In this document: piece by piece, positions 1-12,112 of the stretch | Layout of the letters: each line of letters starts with the position of its first letter | How positions within the stretch are numbered: the stretch's first letter is position 1 | NCBI GenBank assembly: GCA_934047225.1 | Contig: OW204000.1 | Span: forward strand, 13,162,001-13,226,000 | DNA length: 64,000 nucleotides | Direction: 5' to 3' | DNA from: Ypsolopha sequella | Taxonomy: Eukaryota; Arthropoda; Insecta; Lepidoptera; Ypsolophidae | Made by a program: the position numbers and the translations under genes | The notes under the pieces: model-generated | What the model was told of the DNA's origin: nothing | Seen by the model: only the letters and a program-made list of their open reading frames with translations | Database searches by the model: none

Positions 1-92
1 GGACATCGTCGGTGGCCTGTTCGATCCTGAGTTATGCCGCGAACACACGAGAGAACACCAGAATAATATGAATATAATTATTATTAATTATA

Positions 93-477
93 CAACGTGT
101 AACAGAAAGGTGTAACCATATTTGAAGAGCTTATTCAGTCGATGGTATAGAACAACTTTTACTATGGAACAAACCCTGTATCTCGAAAAAATATTGATGT
201 CGTGACGATACATATACGAGTATAACGTGTAATAGAAAGTTGTAACCATATTTGAAGAGCTTATTCAGTCAATGGTATAGAACAACTTTTGCTATGGAAC
301 AAACCCTGTACCTCGAAAAAAAAATTACTTTTTCATAGAAAAATGCAATGCCGCTCGGCTGAAATTTATGGAAGGGCAGATTTTTTGAGATTTCAGGGTT
401 GGCTCTAGTAAAAGTTGTTCTATACTATTGACTGAATAAGCTCTTCAAATATGGTAACACCTTTCTGTTACACCTTG
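93..477. mobile_element. Palindromic MITE with one arm duplicated
   Basis: The left end (CAACGTGTAACAGAAAGGTG) and the right end read in reverse (CAAGGTGTAACAGAAAGGTG) are near-identical. The likeness runs about 90 bp inward, past 'tttgaagagcttattcagtc'. TA flanks both sides (91-92 and 478-479), as expected for a TA-targeting element. The left arm is present twice in direct orientation, 130 bp apart (about 93 and 223). No coding capacity. Family name not known to me. Confidence 0.75.
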
Positions 478-2116
478 TATAGGTTTCCGTTATTCTCAGG
501 TTATGTTTCTTTGGGAAAGGTGTTCAGCAGTAGCGTATCTGGTGTTATTCAAAGTTACCTGTCCATTTCAGTAACCGGTGTCGAGTAACCTCTATTGAAA
601 TTTATCTCAAAATGTTGAGCACAAAAATAGATTCGTTTCGAGTCGAGCACTTATATAATCCATTTTTACGGTTCCGTACTTAGAAATGAAAAAACTGAAC
701 CCTGATACTATACGGCTTATACAATGACTTTTATCAACACGTACTGTCAGTGTACACGGTGTTGCTTTTATCGGTCTGTCCGCCTGTCTAGACCCTTTTT
801 CTCATAAAAAAATCGTATTCCGTTTAATTATATTATATAGTAAATAATTCGTTTAATTATGTTATTCACTTAAAAATACATGTTCTTCTAGCTGTGATAT
901 GATCTCGTCCAAAATTCTTTAACAAAATATAAATCTCCTATACATATAAATCCTGTTACACACATTTGTAACACTCTTACAGCTCGCATATTTTCACATC
1001 AATACATAGACCCTCATAACTGATAACACACCCTCACACGTTAATATTGCTTGTTATTACTATTTTGTCATCCATTTCATATTGGAAAATTAATAAAATA
1101 AAATAAATTAATAACAACATGTTATGCGTAATACATTAACATTTACGAGTATGGAACAATCATTTATTAATCATTAAAAAATTCAAGATCGATATGGTAC
1201 CAGTTATAAATATTAGGGGCACTATTGCCTGTACACAGATTTTATCTACTACAGGTATCACCAGAGAACAATATTAATGTTATTAAAAAAATATACATAG
1301 TTATGTACGAGTATATAACTATTAATTTTTGGATCAATAAAAAATATGATTTGATTTGACTTAGAAAATTGAAATTCCGTTCTATTCGCACTTGACGGGT
1401 TTTTTCACCAAAAACCATGACAGTGCTTTTTTTGAAACTTTTTTTGGTATTTGAAAGAACCGGTAAACACTGATACCGCTTATTGTCTTTAAAAACCTTT
1501 TTGTAACTTTATGTTTTGTTACCACCCAAGAGAAGCCGCGTTCACACATCTAATATACAATAAAACAGACAGTCGATAATAAATTTACTATACTCGAATT
1601 TCTGGCAGTATTTAAAAGCCTCTCACTCAGCATTTAGAAACTCAAGAGACTTCACGTTCACGCACCTGTCGAAAGTTTCAAATTTTCCATCCATTCGTTT
1701 CTCGTCGAGATGGATGTCTTAGAAACTGTCACCCCCAGTAAGTGTCGCATTAAGCTATTCTTGGAGTAAGTTCGTCTCGTGACCCCAGCACAGCAGGCAC
1801 CATTGTTGCAGTGTAGTTGATAACCTTCACTGCTGGCTGCGTGTTTGTAAACAAACCGCCACGTGACCACGCCACGCTGTCCAGACCACGTTTCATAAAT
1901 TGTCGCGGTAGCGCTTTTCATTAGGCTTTGAAAATGTAGAATGAGACTATACGTAGAAACTCATACATATTTTTATCCTTATAGGTTCATTGCATTATTT
2001 TTGTCAAAAATGGTTACAATGTCATCATCAGGAATATGCTTAAATTTCATCACAAACAATTTCACATATTATTTTGTAGACCTTATTTACATACCACGTC
2101 ATCGGTCAGAAGCCTG
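478..2116. other. No gene seen
   Basis: AT-rich sequence. Small open frames at 1658-1921 (minus) and 1941-2276 (plus) have no recognisable domain. 'gcacttgacgggttttttca' near 1389 recurs at about 44402, so this is probably old repeat debris. Confidence 0.6.
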
Positions 2117-2921
2117 CAGGGTTGCCGCGTACGAGATTCCCCGTTCAAATACGAGATTTGTGGTCTTCCATACAAGGTACCAGGACACTATCAGCCTCGT
2201 ACTATTATGTACGAGATTTCTATATACGAAAATTTACAACATGATTTTTCAATGCAGGCACCATTTTGTAGCCTAAGGACATGAAATCACCACAAACCAC
2301 TATTTTCCAATGCAGACCTTAAGACAGAAATTAACACCTGGGGATCTAAAAAGGCCGACTCGGGTGAATCATAAAATAATTTGAAAGTAGCATACAGTCA
2401 TTTTCACGCGTGCAAAAGAGACGGCATTAGAACAGAATCATAATGTGATTCATGCAAAACGGCCTTTTTAGAGGACCTGGGGACCTAAAAAGGCCAACTT
2501 GAGTGAATCATGAAATGATTTGCAAGTAGGATAGAGTCAGAGTTTCTTCATGCGTGCAAAAGAGACGGCATTACAACAGAATCATAATATGATTCATCAA
2601 AAGCAGCCTTTTCAGAGGACCAGAAGATGCTTTCTACTTACTTACTTAGAAGTTTCGTACTTCTAAGCAAATTTCATTTTTTTTGTTGTTTTACGTGAGT
2701 TATATTAAAGATTTTTAATATAAAGTGGTGTTTTATTTAGTAGCGAACTTGCAAAAGTTAATTTTAATTATGTAGAACGTCCTAAATTCAATATTTCATA
2801 TGCTTTATTTTTGGTTTCTTCACATTTTGCATGCTTAATGAATGCACGAGGTTCGAAAGCCAAAATACGAGATTTTAGCTGCTTATGTACGAGGAAAAAC
2901 AATCTACAGTTGGCAACCCTA
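2117..2921. mobile_element. hAT-like non-autonomous DNA transposon, 805 bp
   Basis: The ends are CAGGGTTGCC and, read in reverse, TAGGGTTGCC, a typical hAT-type terminus. An exact 8-bp direct repeat GAAGCCTG flanks the element at 2109-2116 and 2922-2929, the target-site duplication length of hAT elements. Short sub-terminal repeats of 'tacgag' occur at both ends. No transposase coding is visible. The element contains the two direct repeats at 2337-2622. The perfect duplication suggests a fairly young insertion. Confidence 0.8.
2337..2622. repeat. Two direct repeats of about 140 bp
   Basis: Units start at 2337 and 2476. Each begins 'cctggggayctaaaaaggcc' and ends in 'cctttt...agagga', so each is itself a weak inverted repeat. 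A third partial copy is at 15400-15471. Confidence 0.75.
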
Positions 2922-4419
2922 GAAGCCTGTAGCACTTAGCAGCTTAACCGCTAGTTGTGTTCTAGACCACCAATGCCAGCCTATCATTTGCACACAGGAA
3001 GTGACCATTGGCCATCTTTACGTTGCGCTATGTCGATTGTTGGATGGACAGAGAGATTATAAGTCAATTATAATTTTGTAATGTAACGGAATAGAGATAA
3101 GAGCTGTAATTATTGTCATCATGGACATTGGACACCTATTATTGCGCTGTGGGACTCCCCTATACATTAAAAATGTATTAGTACACAAACATGTGGTTAC
3201 CTACATAATGGAAACTGACAATTGTGACGATTCGGCGTAACACGACTTAAGAGTATGACATAGCCAAAACAAAAACCAGTTCCGGGCGTGGCTTATTCTA
3301 TTTTACGATAGCGCGCGGGGGGAAATTCGTCCCGGTCTCTAAGCTCGCGTCACCATAGCAAAAATACGAATAGAGTGGACGAGGCAGGGTCAAAAGTAAT
3401 ACGTATTTTATTTTATCTAATTTATTAGTGTATTTCGATCATCGTCACACGGCATTGATCCTACTTGCTATCACGTCGGGACGTAAATTTATTATGGTCG
3501 GCTAAAAGTGGTTTTTTGAGTGTTTGATTTATCAGTTGACCCTCGGAACATTTCAGACACTCCTTTAGAGATACATAATAATATCGTGACGGTTAATTGT
3601 CACCATTACCCATTCTTTAAATATTTTTCGCCCGTTGAGCTGGTTTTGCACTTGCGGGAAAATAAATTGGACCAAAAATTTCTTTACAAAAATTTTTTAC
3701 TAAAGTTGTTATTACAAAAAGTGGAAACTAACAAATATTCTCAGAAGGAATGCACCACGTCACTATCTATCTCACTGTAGCCTATATCAATTATGCCTCT
3801 CTCATTCAACCACGTTTAACTGCGTTACTATCTCATTCCAACTCATTTTAAATAGCGTCACTATTTATCTCACTCTAACGCGTGTTAAATGGCATTTCTA
3901 ATGAACGTCAAATATTTTTACTGCCCGCCACTCTTTCATTCTAAATTCTAATTATTTAAAAAAATACGCAGCTCCTTTGGTAGTAAAATAGCTATAACTT
4001 TTTTTTCAAAAGTAATACACAGAAATTGCCAGATCATTTGAAAAACAATATTTGATGAGCCGTTATTTAAGACAATTTGCAAAACTAACATAGGACATTT
4101 TTTTTCAGGGTGTGGTATCGAACTAACCTAATTACAAAAAATTGCTCATAAATTGGTTTTTTATTTTTCTTCCTGATGTAACAGCATTTCAAGGTTTATT
4201 TTTGACTTTATCAATAGCATGACTATTCAGAGTTGCGCAACAAAAATTTTATTCTTAGAATTTAGAACTGGTTAGCTTTGACTCTCAAAAATCTATTAGA
4301 ATTTATAAAAGTACCATCAACTCGAAGACTATCTACTTTTTGCTGAGGTCATAATTTGATATTCTGGTCAGTCATGAGCTGGCCTACCAGCCTTCCAAGG
4401 GAAAGCGTTGACTTTTGGG
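2922..4419. other. No recognised gene; one small open frame
   Basis: An 86-residue open frame at 3520-3780 (plus) has no motif I recognise and its codon use looks like background. 3290-3370 is more GC-rich than its surroundings. The rest is AT-rich with no repeat found elsewhere in the window. Confidence 0.5.
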
Positions 4420-6205
4420 ACACCTGTTTACCCTCGGGATAAATCGCCAAGTGTTTAAAATATAGAAATGTATTTGTATCATAGTTTGAAATGTTCAGGT
4501 CCCTTTACGCAAAATGAAAAAACAAAACTCTTTTAGGATTAATTTGTTGTCCCTATGTTTGTCTGTTTGTTCGTTTGTCTAGGCAATTTTTCTGAGTAAA
4601 ATCAATAAATGCTAATATTTACAGCCCTGTAAAATATACATATTAAAACGTTTTTATGGCCTTTTGTTTAACTTTTTCATACAAATTTTCTCCTTATGAA
4701 AATATAGAGATCAACACTTGACATAATATTTTGCATTTGAAAGAAAGCACAGAAAGGAACTGTAGAACAAATAATGTAAAAAATATAAAACCACATCTTT
4801 CTATTCTAAAGGGATTAATAATTTACTGTTTGTTCAATGTGGCGATAGCTTTGTTTATTATTTTTTTTTTCTTTGTTACAAAGATAACAAATATTCTCAT
4901 ACAAGGTTTTCCTTAAGGGCTATTTCTCCAAATTTGTAACAAAATATTAAGAAATAATTATAACGGTAAAGTACAACTTTTAGCTAAGACAATTTATTGT
5001 TAAAAGTTTGCTATATGCATAAACATATTTTAATGATATTATGGTATCTTCAAAATAATTGGGTTTTCCATAAGCGTGATATCAGATTATTTAAGAAATT
5101 TACGGCTGGTATCACGACGACGGATAAGCCAATTATTTTATTACTATTGTAATATAATTAAAAATATGTTAATGCATACAGCAGACTTTTAACTAAAAGT
5201 TGTATTTTTACTTATTGAAATTGTATTTCTCATCAAGAAGTGCAAGATGACAAGATATTCAAAATAAGTTAATTGAATTTGTGAAATGGTTTCAGGTCAA
5301 AACAGTTTTCCATGAAACGGTAATTGTTTATACTTAGCAAAGTGTGTAAACTTAGTCATCTTAACATGAACGACGCCTGTATTTCTCTCTTTTTTATTTC
5401 CAGTATAGATAAAAATATACAAACTTGTTAAACTTTGCGTAAAAACGAGGCAATATTGACGATATCCTGACAGCTATTATGATGGTGTTTTATCAAATTT
5501 TGCTTTTTGGGCTGTATAGAGACGTAGTTAGATGTCACTAGAATATACTCATGAAAAAAGATATGAAGAAAATAAGCTGTAGACTTCACATTCGGTTTAT
5601 ACCTATTGTATGAATTTTAAGAAAAATACAGGGGTAAAGGGACCTCTTAAGGAAAACCTTGTATAAACTATTTGTTATCTTAGTAAAAAATTATTCAAGG
5701 AAAAAAATAAACAAAGCTATCGCCACATTGAACAGTAGATAATTAATCCCTTTAGAATAGAACAACATGGTTTTCATATTTTTTACATTATTTGTTCAAC
5801 AATTCATTTCTGTGTTGACTTTTAAATGCAAAACATTATCTCAAGTGTTCATCCCTACATTTTCATAGTGAGAAAATTTTTATGAAAAACGTAAAAACCT
5901 AAAACGTAATATAAATAAAAACGTCAAAAGTATTTTTTTACAGCTCTATAGAGGGCCGTTAATATTGGTATTTATTAATTTTAGCCACAAAAAATTTTCT
6001 AGACAAACGGACAGACAGACAAACATAGGGATAACAAATTAATCCTAAAAGAGTTTCATTGTTTTCATTTTGCGTAACAGAACCTGAACATGTACCGACA
6101 GGATTATCTACGATCTAATAATTTTGCCATGCACTGTAAATATTTCAAAATAAATTTCTATATTTTAAATGCTTGGCGATTTATCCCAAGTAAGTGTACC
6201 TATAT
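4420..6205. mobile_element. Large foldback (inverted-repeat) element, about 1.8 kb
   Basis: The left arm (about 4437-5090) reappears inverted at about 5110-6191. Matching landmarks are 'gggataaatcgccaag' (4437 versus inverted 6191), 'ttaggattaatttgttgtcc' (4535 versus 6048), 'gcgatagctttgttta' (4842 versus 5725) and 'acttttagctaa' (4976 versus 5204). The right arm has about 450 bp (roughly 5215-5630) with no counterpart on the left, either an insertion there or a deletion from the left. Arms are diverged by substitutions and small indels, so it is not recent. No long open frame. Confidence 0.8.
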
Positions 6206-6982
6206 AATTTGCAAAAAACTTCACTTTGGTGAGCCAATACTAGAGGGTAATTTCACGAAAAGGTCATTGACCTTTGTTACAGATCTCAGTAAGTATAAGT
6301 AAATTAATTTGGGTTTCAATAACGATTACAAAATTATTCTTTTAGAGTAACATATATTATTTTCCCGCATAAAAGTATGAATTCATTCCAAATTCATTCA
6401 GTTTTGTTGTTATGACTATGGCACGATGTAGCTAAATCACTCATACGCATATTTTGTTGAGTTTTTAACGGCAGGGATATGATGCTCCTCGAAATATTAC
6501 TTTATAAAATTAATTTCAATGTGTTTTGTAGTAGTTTTGGGAGATATTTATAGCTTGCAAAAAAGGGCACAGGTTCCACGTCTTACGGGCGCCAACGCTA
6601 GGCGAAGACTGACAATATCTTGCTGCCGCTGACTGCATCAGTGGATTTACGTATTTTTGGAAAAAGGGGGTGCTTTTTTTGACCCGAATAACGTGGTATT
6701 TGGAAAATGAATAGATATCATTCACACTAATTTTATTAAAAAAAGACCAACAAAATCGCGAAAGCAATACCTGAAACAAAATTGATAAGAAGTGTGCAAT
6801 AGAGGGTTACAAAAAAATTCATTGACAGTACAAATATGAATCGATTAACGTGGTTTGTGGAAAATGAATACCTTAAAGTTCAACCAAAAACATGTATTTT
6901 TTTTATGGCTATACGTAACCTAATTATTGCAACAAAATCATCCGAAAGCTGACATTTTATTTCTGTTTGTATTTTCGTTCCC
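6206..6982. other. No gene seen
   Basis: AT-rich. A short minus-strand open frame at 6516-6779 has no recognisable domain. Confidence 0.5.
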
Positions 6983-7097
6983 CTTAACTTATTTGACAGG
7001 ACTAACCTTATTTTAAGCGTCCTGTCATTTTCTTTCTTTATCGAAAAGACAAGGACAGAGCGCCTACATTAAGTTTAGTCCTGTCAAATAAATTAAG
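6983..7097. repeat. Small palindromic MITE ('ttatttgacaggact' family)
   Basis: 'cttaacttatttgacaggac' at the left is mirrored by 'gtcctgtcaaataaattaag' at the right. An inner shorter palindrome ('cgtcctgtc...gacagagcg') is nested within. A second copy is at 49013-49128 and a partial one at 54042-54110. Neighbouring 'gaatcgacacc' (7110) suggests the repeat unit extends further outward. Confidence 0.7.
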
Positions 7098-7272
7098 ATG
7101 TGCTACACCGAATCGACACCATTGCCATTTAATTTTTTTGAAGTTTTGATACCGTTAATTTTACTACTGAAAAATGTATTATGGATTGTGGTTGATTAAC
7201 TTGGGTTAACCGATATTTAGCATGAATCCTAAAAATGTCAAGCGGCAGTTTTTATTTAGTCATAATAGTAAA

Positions 7273-7433
7273 GCCGATTCTGAAGGCTTTAATTTTAGTT
7301 TTATTACTGTCAAAACTTAAAATGTTCCAAAGTAATTTATTTTCTCTGTTAAATAATTTTAAGGACTATTTTGCAATGAAGAAAATTTAGTTTTGACAGC
7401 ACTAAAACTAAAATTAAAGCCTTCAGAATCGGC
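7273..7433. mobile_element. Palindromic MITE, 161 bp
   Basis: The ends are exact inverted repeats (GCCGATTCTGAAGGCTTTAA and its reverse complement). Similarity continues through 'ttttagttttattactgtcaaaac'-like sequence, so the element is nearly all arm. No target duplication could be assigned and no coding is present. Confidence 0.8.
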
Positions 7434-7559
7434 ATTATTTTCTTGATAAATATTACGTACGACATTTGAAAAAATATATGTTTATTTTCGATTAATAAGC
7501 TTTAATTTCAACTTGTATTATTTTCGTAGAATCAAAACTAAATAAAAACAATACTTAAG

Positions 7560-8665
7560 TGCTTTTTACTTCCTAAAATTTGCTTTTTCTCCTAGACCGC
7601 TTGGTCGATTTAATTCGTTTATTCTTTGATAATAGGTAAACATGATAGCTATTGATTTTTCAATAGTACAATCGCGTCCATGTGAAAAAAATTAAGGGTA
7701 CGTATAAGGTCAAATGACCGTGTCACTCGGTTTAGTAATAACAATATCTGATGGGCGCGTCTTGACAAAAACGCAACAGTTCACTCTAAATTTTATATTT
7801 TTCACGAGTTAAGGGGCCTTCTTTAAATCATAAAACCTTGAACTTTGTATTAAAAATAAGTCAACAAATGACCCCGTGAGTCAGTTTTAGAATATTTTAA
7901 TAATTTCATCTCTAGATAACAGAGTTATTAAATAAAAACTCAGTTTTTCTTAAGCCTGAGTTTCTTGATTGTCGTAACAGCCACGACTCAGAGCGTGCTA
8001 TTTTAAACTAAAAGGAAACGTCATAAAGTTCAGTTCTGAAAGTTCTGATTGATGCAAAGGAGGTGCTCAATCTGACTTTATATGCACCAATTTTGCGCTA
8101 TCCGGAGACGCAGCAGCGATCGTCGTGAGTCGTGACAGCCACTTTGGACGCGCTCAAATGCGTAAAAGTGACAGTCGCCCACCCCGCAGGCGAAACTTGC
8201 TCGTATGAAATTTTTCAATGTTTTGTTCTCCTTAAGACCGTTATTCTCGTTGTTTTTTTATTAGTTCTTAGCTTTCCTCCAGATGGCGCTGTCCATGTCA
8301 CCATAGATAAAATGTGTTTCGTAGCAATCAATGTCAAAGTGGTTTTAAGTTTGTTTGGAATCTGTGCAAATTTTGGCTTTGATTCTATTGCTAAAGAATA
8401 CGACAGTGCCATCTAGGAATCTTATTTAACACTAAATTTGTCATAAGGAAAAACGCTCATTTACTTAAAAATTAAGGAACTTGTACTTATTCTAGCACTA
8501 TGAAATTTGGCAAGGAGGAAGTGCTAATATGGTGACTGTCACTTACGATTTCAACGCGTTCGCCTTATGGAAATACGGAAATTGGGCTGCTGTTAATGAT
8601 ATGAACGTTATTTTAATGTCTTTTGTGTCGATATTTGTACGACACACATCGATGCTAATTTAGAT
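7560..8665. repeat. Scattered, degraded relative of the 465-bp TTAA MITE
   Basis: Pieces resemble copies at 19797, 41806 and 61686: 'ttggtcgatttaattcgttt' with a following stretch (7600-7690), 'gtaacagccac' (7975), and 'tgatatgaacgttattt...cgatatttg' with 'gctaattta' at 8596-8662. They lie in the same order as in the minus-oriented copy at 61686, separated by unrelated sequence. A nested-insertion explanation is plausible but not proven. Open frames at 8132-8416 and 8215-8412 overlap on opposite strands and look spurious. Confidence 0.4.
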
Positions 8666-8674
8666 TTTAAGATA

Positions 8675-9565
8675 AAAAACCGGACAAGTGCGAGTAGGAC
8701 TCGCGCCCTGAGGGTTTCGTACCATTTAAATTACAAAATGTATGAAAAAGACTGCAAAATTAAGTTGGTTGAGAGTTCGGGTACGCAACCCTAAATCTAC
8801 GTTTTCTGTACAGTACATGGCACATAATGTACAGAAATTACGAATAAAGTAACGGAAATACACGAAATAAAGTGACGTTTTCTTGTACACGCTATTAATT
8901 TATGTTAATAATTACGATAAGTACCTATTACTTTGAAAAAAACATAAACAAATAAACTTTCTTATGTTGCGCAACATTGTCAACTTCTTTGGTTTTGGAA
9001 AGACTTGCTCGTGGCAAAAACAACAAAAATTTCTGTCTGTTGGTGTAGCGAGTGAAAGAAACGCTCGCTTTCTTTCGAAATTATTTTTAGTGGGTCTAAT
9101 AAAACAAAATGGAAAGCTTTATTACTAGACAACGTGTTATTTGGTCGTTTTTAAAACTTCTGTGCTATTTTCGTCTGCTATAAGGAATCAGTTTAGGGTT
9201 TGCCACCAAAGAAATTGCCGCGGACCTACTAATCGCTCTTATTATTTTTGCAATATGGGTGATAATAAGTGGGCCTGTGGATTTTTCTGCGATAGTAGTA
9301 AGTATTCAAAAAAAATTTTTTTTATTCTTTCTAAACCACAGAACATGTTAATAAAGAATAGAAATGCCATGAAAGCCGTGACTGCGACGCACCGCTGTGA
9401 TCAATACGTCAGTATCAATACGCTATAACAACAAATACTAAAAAACAGAATAAAATAAATTTTTAAGGGGGCTCCCATACAATAGACATGTTTTTTTGCC
9501 TTTTTTATAGATAATGGTACGGAACCCTTCGTGCGCGAGTCCGACTCGCACTTGTCCGGTTTTTT
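8675..9565. mobile_element. Element with inverted 'aaaccggacaagtgcgagt' ends
   Basis: The left end 'aaaaaccggacaagtgcgag' is mirrored at 9541-9565 ('ctcgcacttgtccggttttt'). The likeness extends about 45 bp inward, to 'gggtttcgtaccat' and 'atggtacggaaccct'. The same terminal sequence occurs singly at 38262, 45378, 13800 and 56345, so this is a member of an abundant family, here with both ends in inverted orientation. Open frames inside (9141-9428, 9401-9598) look incidental. Confidence 0.6.
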
Positions 9566-9920
9566 GAGAAGGCCGCCATAGTTTTTTAGACCTAACAAAC
9601 AGATCTAACTGCGGTGAAAAGGAAAATCACCAACTCCAAATTATACAATTTCCTTAGGCTAGCTGGCCTAAACTATAGCAAAAGTTGTTCATATGGACGA
9701 GTCCTTATGTTTTGAGTACTTAAGTCTGTTTCTAGAGCAGACGGAAAAACGAAAGTAGGTATTTAAAATTTGAAATATATTTATTTAGGTAATGTAGGTA
9801 TATCAGATACACTTATTACAGAATTTAGTGTCGAAAGAAATTAAATTTTTTTTTTTGTTGTAGCCTATAAATGGCTTTTTAATCTTTTTATTAATCGATT
9901 TAAAAAACAATCAAATAATA
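9566..9920. other. No gene seen
   Basis: AT-rich. 'agcaaaagttgttcatatgg' near 9678 resembles the interior of the palindromes at 93-477 and 44448-44656, so at least part is MITE debris. Confidence 0.5.
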
Positions 9921-10318
9921 CGATATATTTCGACTCCGAGTCGTCATCAGTAAAACAAATAATACGATTATTTCGACTCTTTCTATGGAGTCGTCATTAG
10001 TAAAACAAATAATACGATATATTTCGACTCCTTCTATGGAGTCGTCATCAGTAAAACAAATAATACGATATATTTCGACTCTTTCTATGGAGTCGTCATC
10101 AGTAAAACAAATGATACGATATATTTCGACTCTTTCTATGGAGCCGTCATCAGCAAAACAAATAATACGATATATTTCGACTCTTTCTATGGAGTCGTCA
10201 TTAGCAAAACAAATAATACGATATATTTCGACTCTTTCTATGGAGTCGTCATCAGCAAAACAAATAATACGATATATTTCGACTCCATAGAAGGAGTCGA
10301 AATATATCGTATTATTTG
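9921..10318 (-). repeat. Tandem array of 51-bp units with hammerhead-like cores
   Basis: Seven units, plus a partial eighth, start at 'cgactc' positions 9931, 9974, 10025, 10076, 10127, 10178, 10229 and 10280. Spacing is 51 bp except the first, which lost part of a loop. On the minus strand a unit reads CTGATGA, then C, a 5-bp stem GACTC/GAGTC with an 8-nt loop, then GAAA, then TATATC. That is the order of a hammerhead ribozyme core with a very short palindromic helix III. Units 2 and 6 have CTAATGA, and unit 5 has a stem mismatch. No convincing helix I forms from the flanks, so self-cleavage is doubtful. Because 51 is divisible by three, both strands stay open as repetitive 17-residue frames, which I treat as by-products. 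The array ends in a 58-bp near-perfect palindrome (10261-10318). Confidence 0.75.
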
Positions 10319-10354
10319 TTTTTTTTTTGTTTTTATATTTATATGTATTATATA

Positions 10355-10623
10355 CAAGGTGTAAGGTGACTTTTTGATCAACGTCCAAATTCATACTGGA
10401 GGCTTGATTAGTGATCAGTATCTTGGATCAATAACAATTTTTGTGAAATTCGTATAATAAAATTTCGGCTTCCCATAGAAAATCACTTCCAGTCCCGAGT
10501 GAATCACTATGGGGAGTCGAAATTTTATTTTACGAATTTCACAAAAATTGTTATTGATCCATGATACTGATCAATTACCAAGCCGCCAGTATGAATTGGG
10601 ACGATGATCAAAAAGTCACCTTG
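10355..10623. mobile_element. Palindromic MITE, 269 bp, TA-flanked
   Basis: The ends are CAAGGTG... and ...CACCTTG with TA on both sides (10353-10354, 10624-10625). The arms pair over about 120 bp ('gatcaataacaatttttgtg' versus its mirror). A second copy is at 53452-53713; this one has an extra 'gtaaggt' near its left tip. No coding. Confidence 0.85.
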
Positions 10624-10716
10624 TATATATGAAAGAAAACGATACGCATCGGTCTCCAATTCTCCGTACACTTCTATAACGGTACGTAGGTGCGTAGTAC
10701 CTTATATAATATGTTA

Positions 10717-10940
10717 CCGATCAAACCAGATTTTAGGATAAACTAGTTTGGCCTAGGCTAAACTTAGTTTTTTGGAACTCCTGCAGCGCAGAAGAGAGCC
10801 GGTAAGTTAGGTTAGAAGGTTACTACGTGGCGCGACTCGCCATAGATAACCTTCGTGGTTATTTAATTATGACAACCCAAAACTACTTTGGCCTAGGCCA
10901 AACTAGAGTATCCTAAAATCGAATTTGGCCGGTAACACAT
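10717..10940. mobile_element. Palindromic MITE ('ttaggataaactagtttggc')
   Basis: 'gattttaggataaactagtt' and 'tttggcctaggc' near the left end are mirrored by 'gcctaggccaaactagagta' and 'tcctaaaatcgaat' near the right end. A more diverged copy lies at about 62400-62590. Outer limits are uncertain. Confidence 0.65.
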
Positions 10941-11714
10941 AAATTGGAAACATTGGAAAGGATTTTGTTATACAAGTTGTTCAAGTCTGTTATCCCTTCA
11001 GCGGGGGCGGAGTCGTGGGCAAAAGGCTAGTTATTTATAAACTACATTATTTTAGTCAAGCTTCAGCCAATAACGTTATGCAAATATTTGAGCATGAATA
11101 ACTCCGCAACTGTGTCAAAAACAACAACCCACCACCTGAAAACATTTTTAAAACAGTTTGTCCCCTATACAAGTATAATTTTGTTTACAGCTGCTTCCAT
11201 TTAAAAAGTGCTTTACCGGTGTGTATTGTATGTTGTGTTTCAACAAAAGTAATTGCTAGAAAACGACTTGTTTACATAAACCATGGCTGTTTACCAACTC
11301 CATCGTAATGTAACTTGGCCTCGCGTGACTTGCTTTTTAATACGGAAAACTGTTAAAACGTCTATGACCCAATTTACATTGTGCCTTTTATTTTTCTACC
11401 GATTCCTATCTATTTCCATTTTTGTTTTATCTGATTTCGGATATCCGTATAGAAGACATGAGAGGCTTCATATTGATATTATTTACGAGAAGCTGTCTGT
11501 GTCATGTCACCCATTTTTGGGGTTCCGTACTAAAAGAGTGCCAAACGAGACCTTATTACTAAGCCTCCACTGTCCGTCTACAACTTCCGCCGCCGTAATA
11601 GATAGCAAGTTGAAAAATAAAATGAAAAAAAATACAAAGTGGGGTCCCCATACAAAAAACCACGAAAAAGAAGTATTTTTTTAACGTTATTTGTTTCAGG
11701 TCTACCTTAATTAA
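10941..11714. other. No gene; Helitron-like tip and repeat debris
   Basis: 'gggcaaaaggctag' ending at 11030 matches the 3' ends of the Helitron-like elements at 39072, 48461 and 57647. 11515-11680 ('ggttccgtact...gtggggtccccataca') belongs to the same broad family as 9430-9540. The 133-residue open frame at 11283-11684 runs into that repeat and has no domain I recognise. Confidence 0.5.
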
Positions 11715-12112
11715 GGCGCTACGGAAAAAAAATCGACACTTTAAGAACTTGCATATCTACTTCAGTAAATAATGTATTATTTTGATAAAATAGTATATTA
11801 TTTTTGGATTCTTTTTCTAGGGATCTGTTAATACAGAAACGCAATTGGAGAAATTCGGCTCGATAGAAATATTGATTGAAATGAGGTCTTTTTCGACATC
11901 AATTCTCCTGGTTTGACAATTTAGAATGCCATATGGACTGCAATTATATTTTATTAGATAGGTTTTAACGGTATCTAGGACCTGCGGGCCTATTGTGTAT
12001 CTCTAGTTGCCTTCTGGACTGGGTGTCTATCATCAAAAACATAGATATACTATCGAATTCCGATGTCCTAAGGATATTTTCGCACTTGAAGTGACGACAC
12101 AGATTGTTAATA

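Noticed and set aside
1..92. Short open frame at the window edge
   Set aside because: Only about 30 codons are visible before the MITE and no family could be assigned.
4731..4916. 61-residue frame with a hydrophobic stretch
   Set aside because: Lies in one arm of the foldback element; the other arm does not keep the frame.
9900..10394. Repetitive 164-residue minus and 101-residue plus open frames
   Set aside because: They arise because the 51-bp unit is a multiple of three; both strands are open and the units are better explained as a satellite with RNA-like structure.
11283..11684. 133-residue open frame
   Set aside because: Runs into a dispersed repeat at 11515-11680 and shows no recognisable domain.
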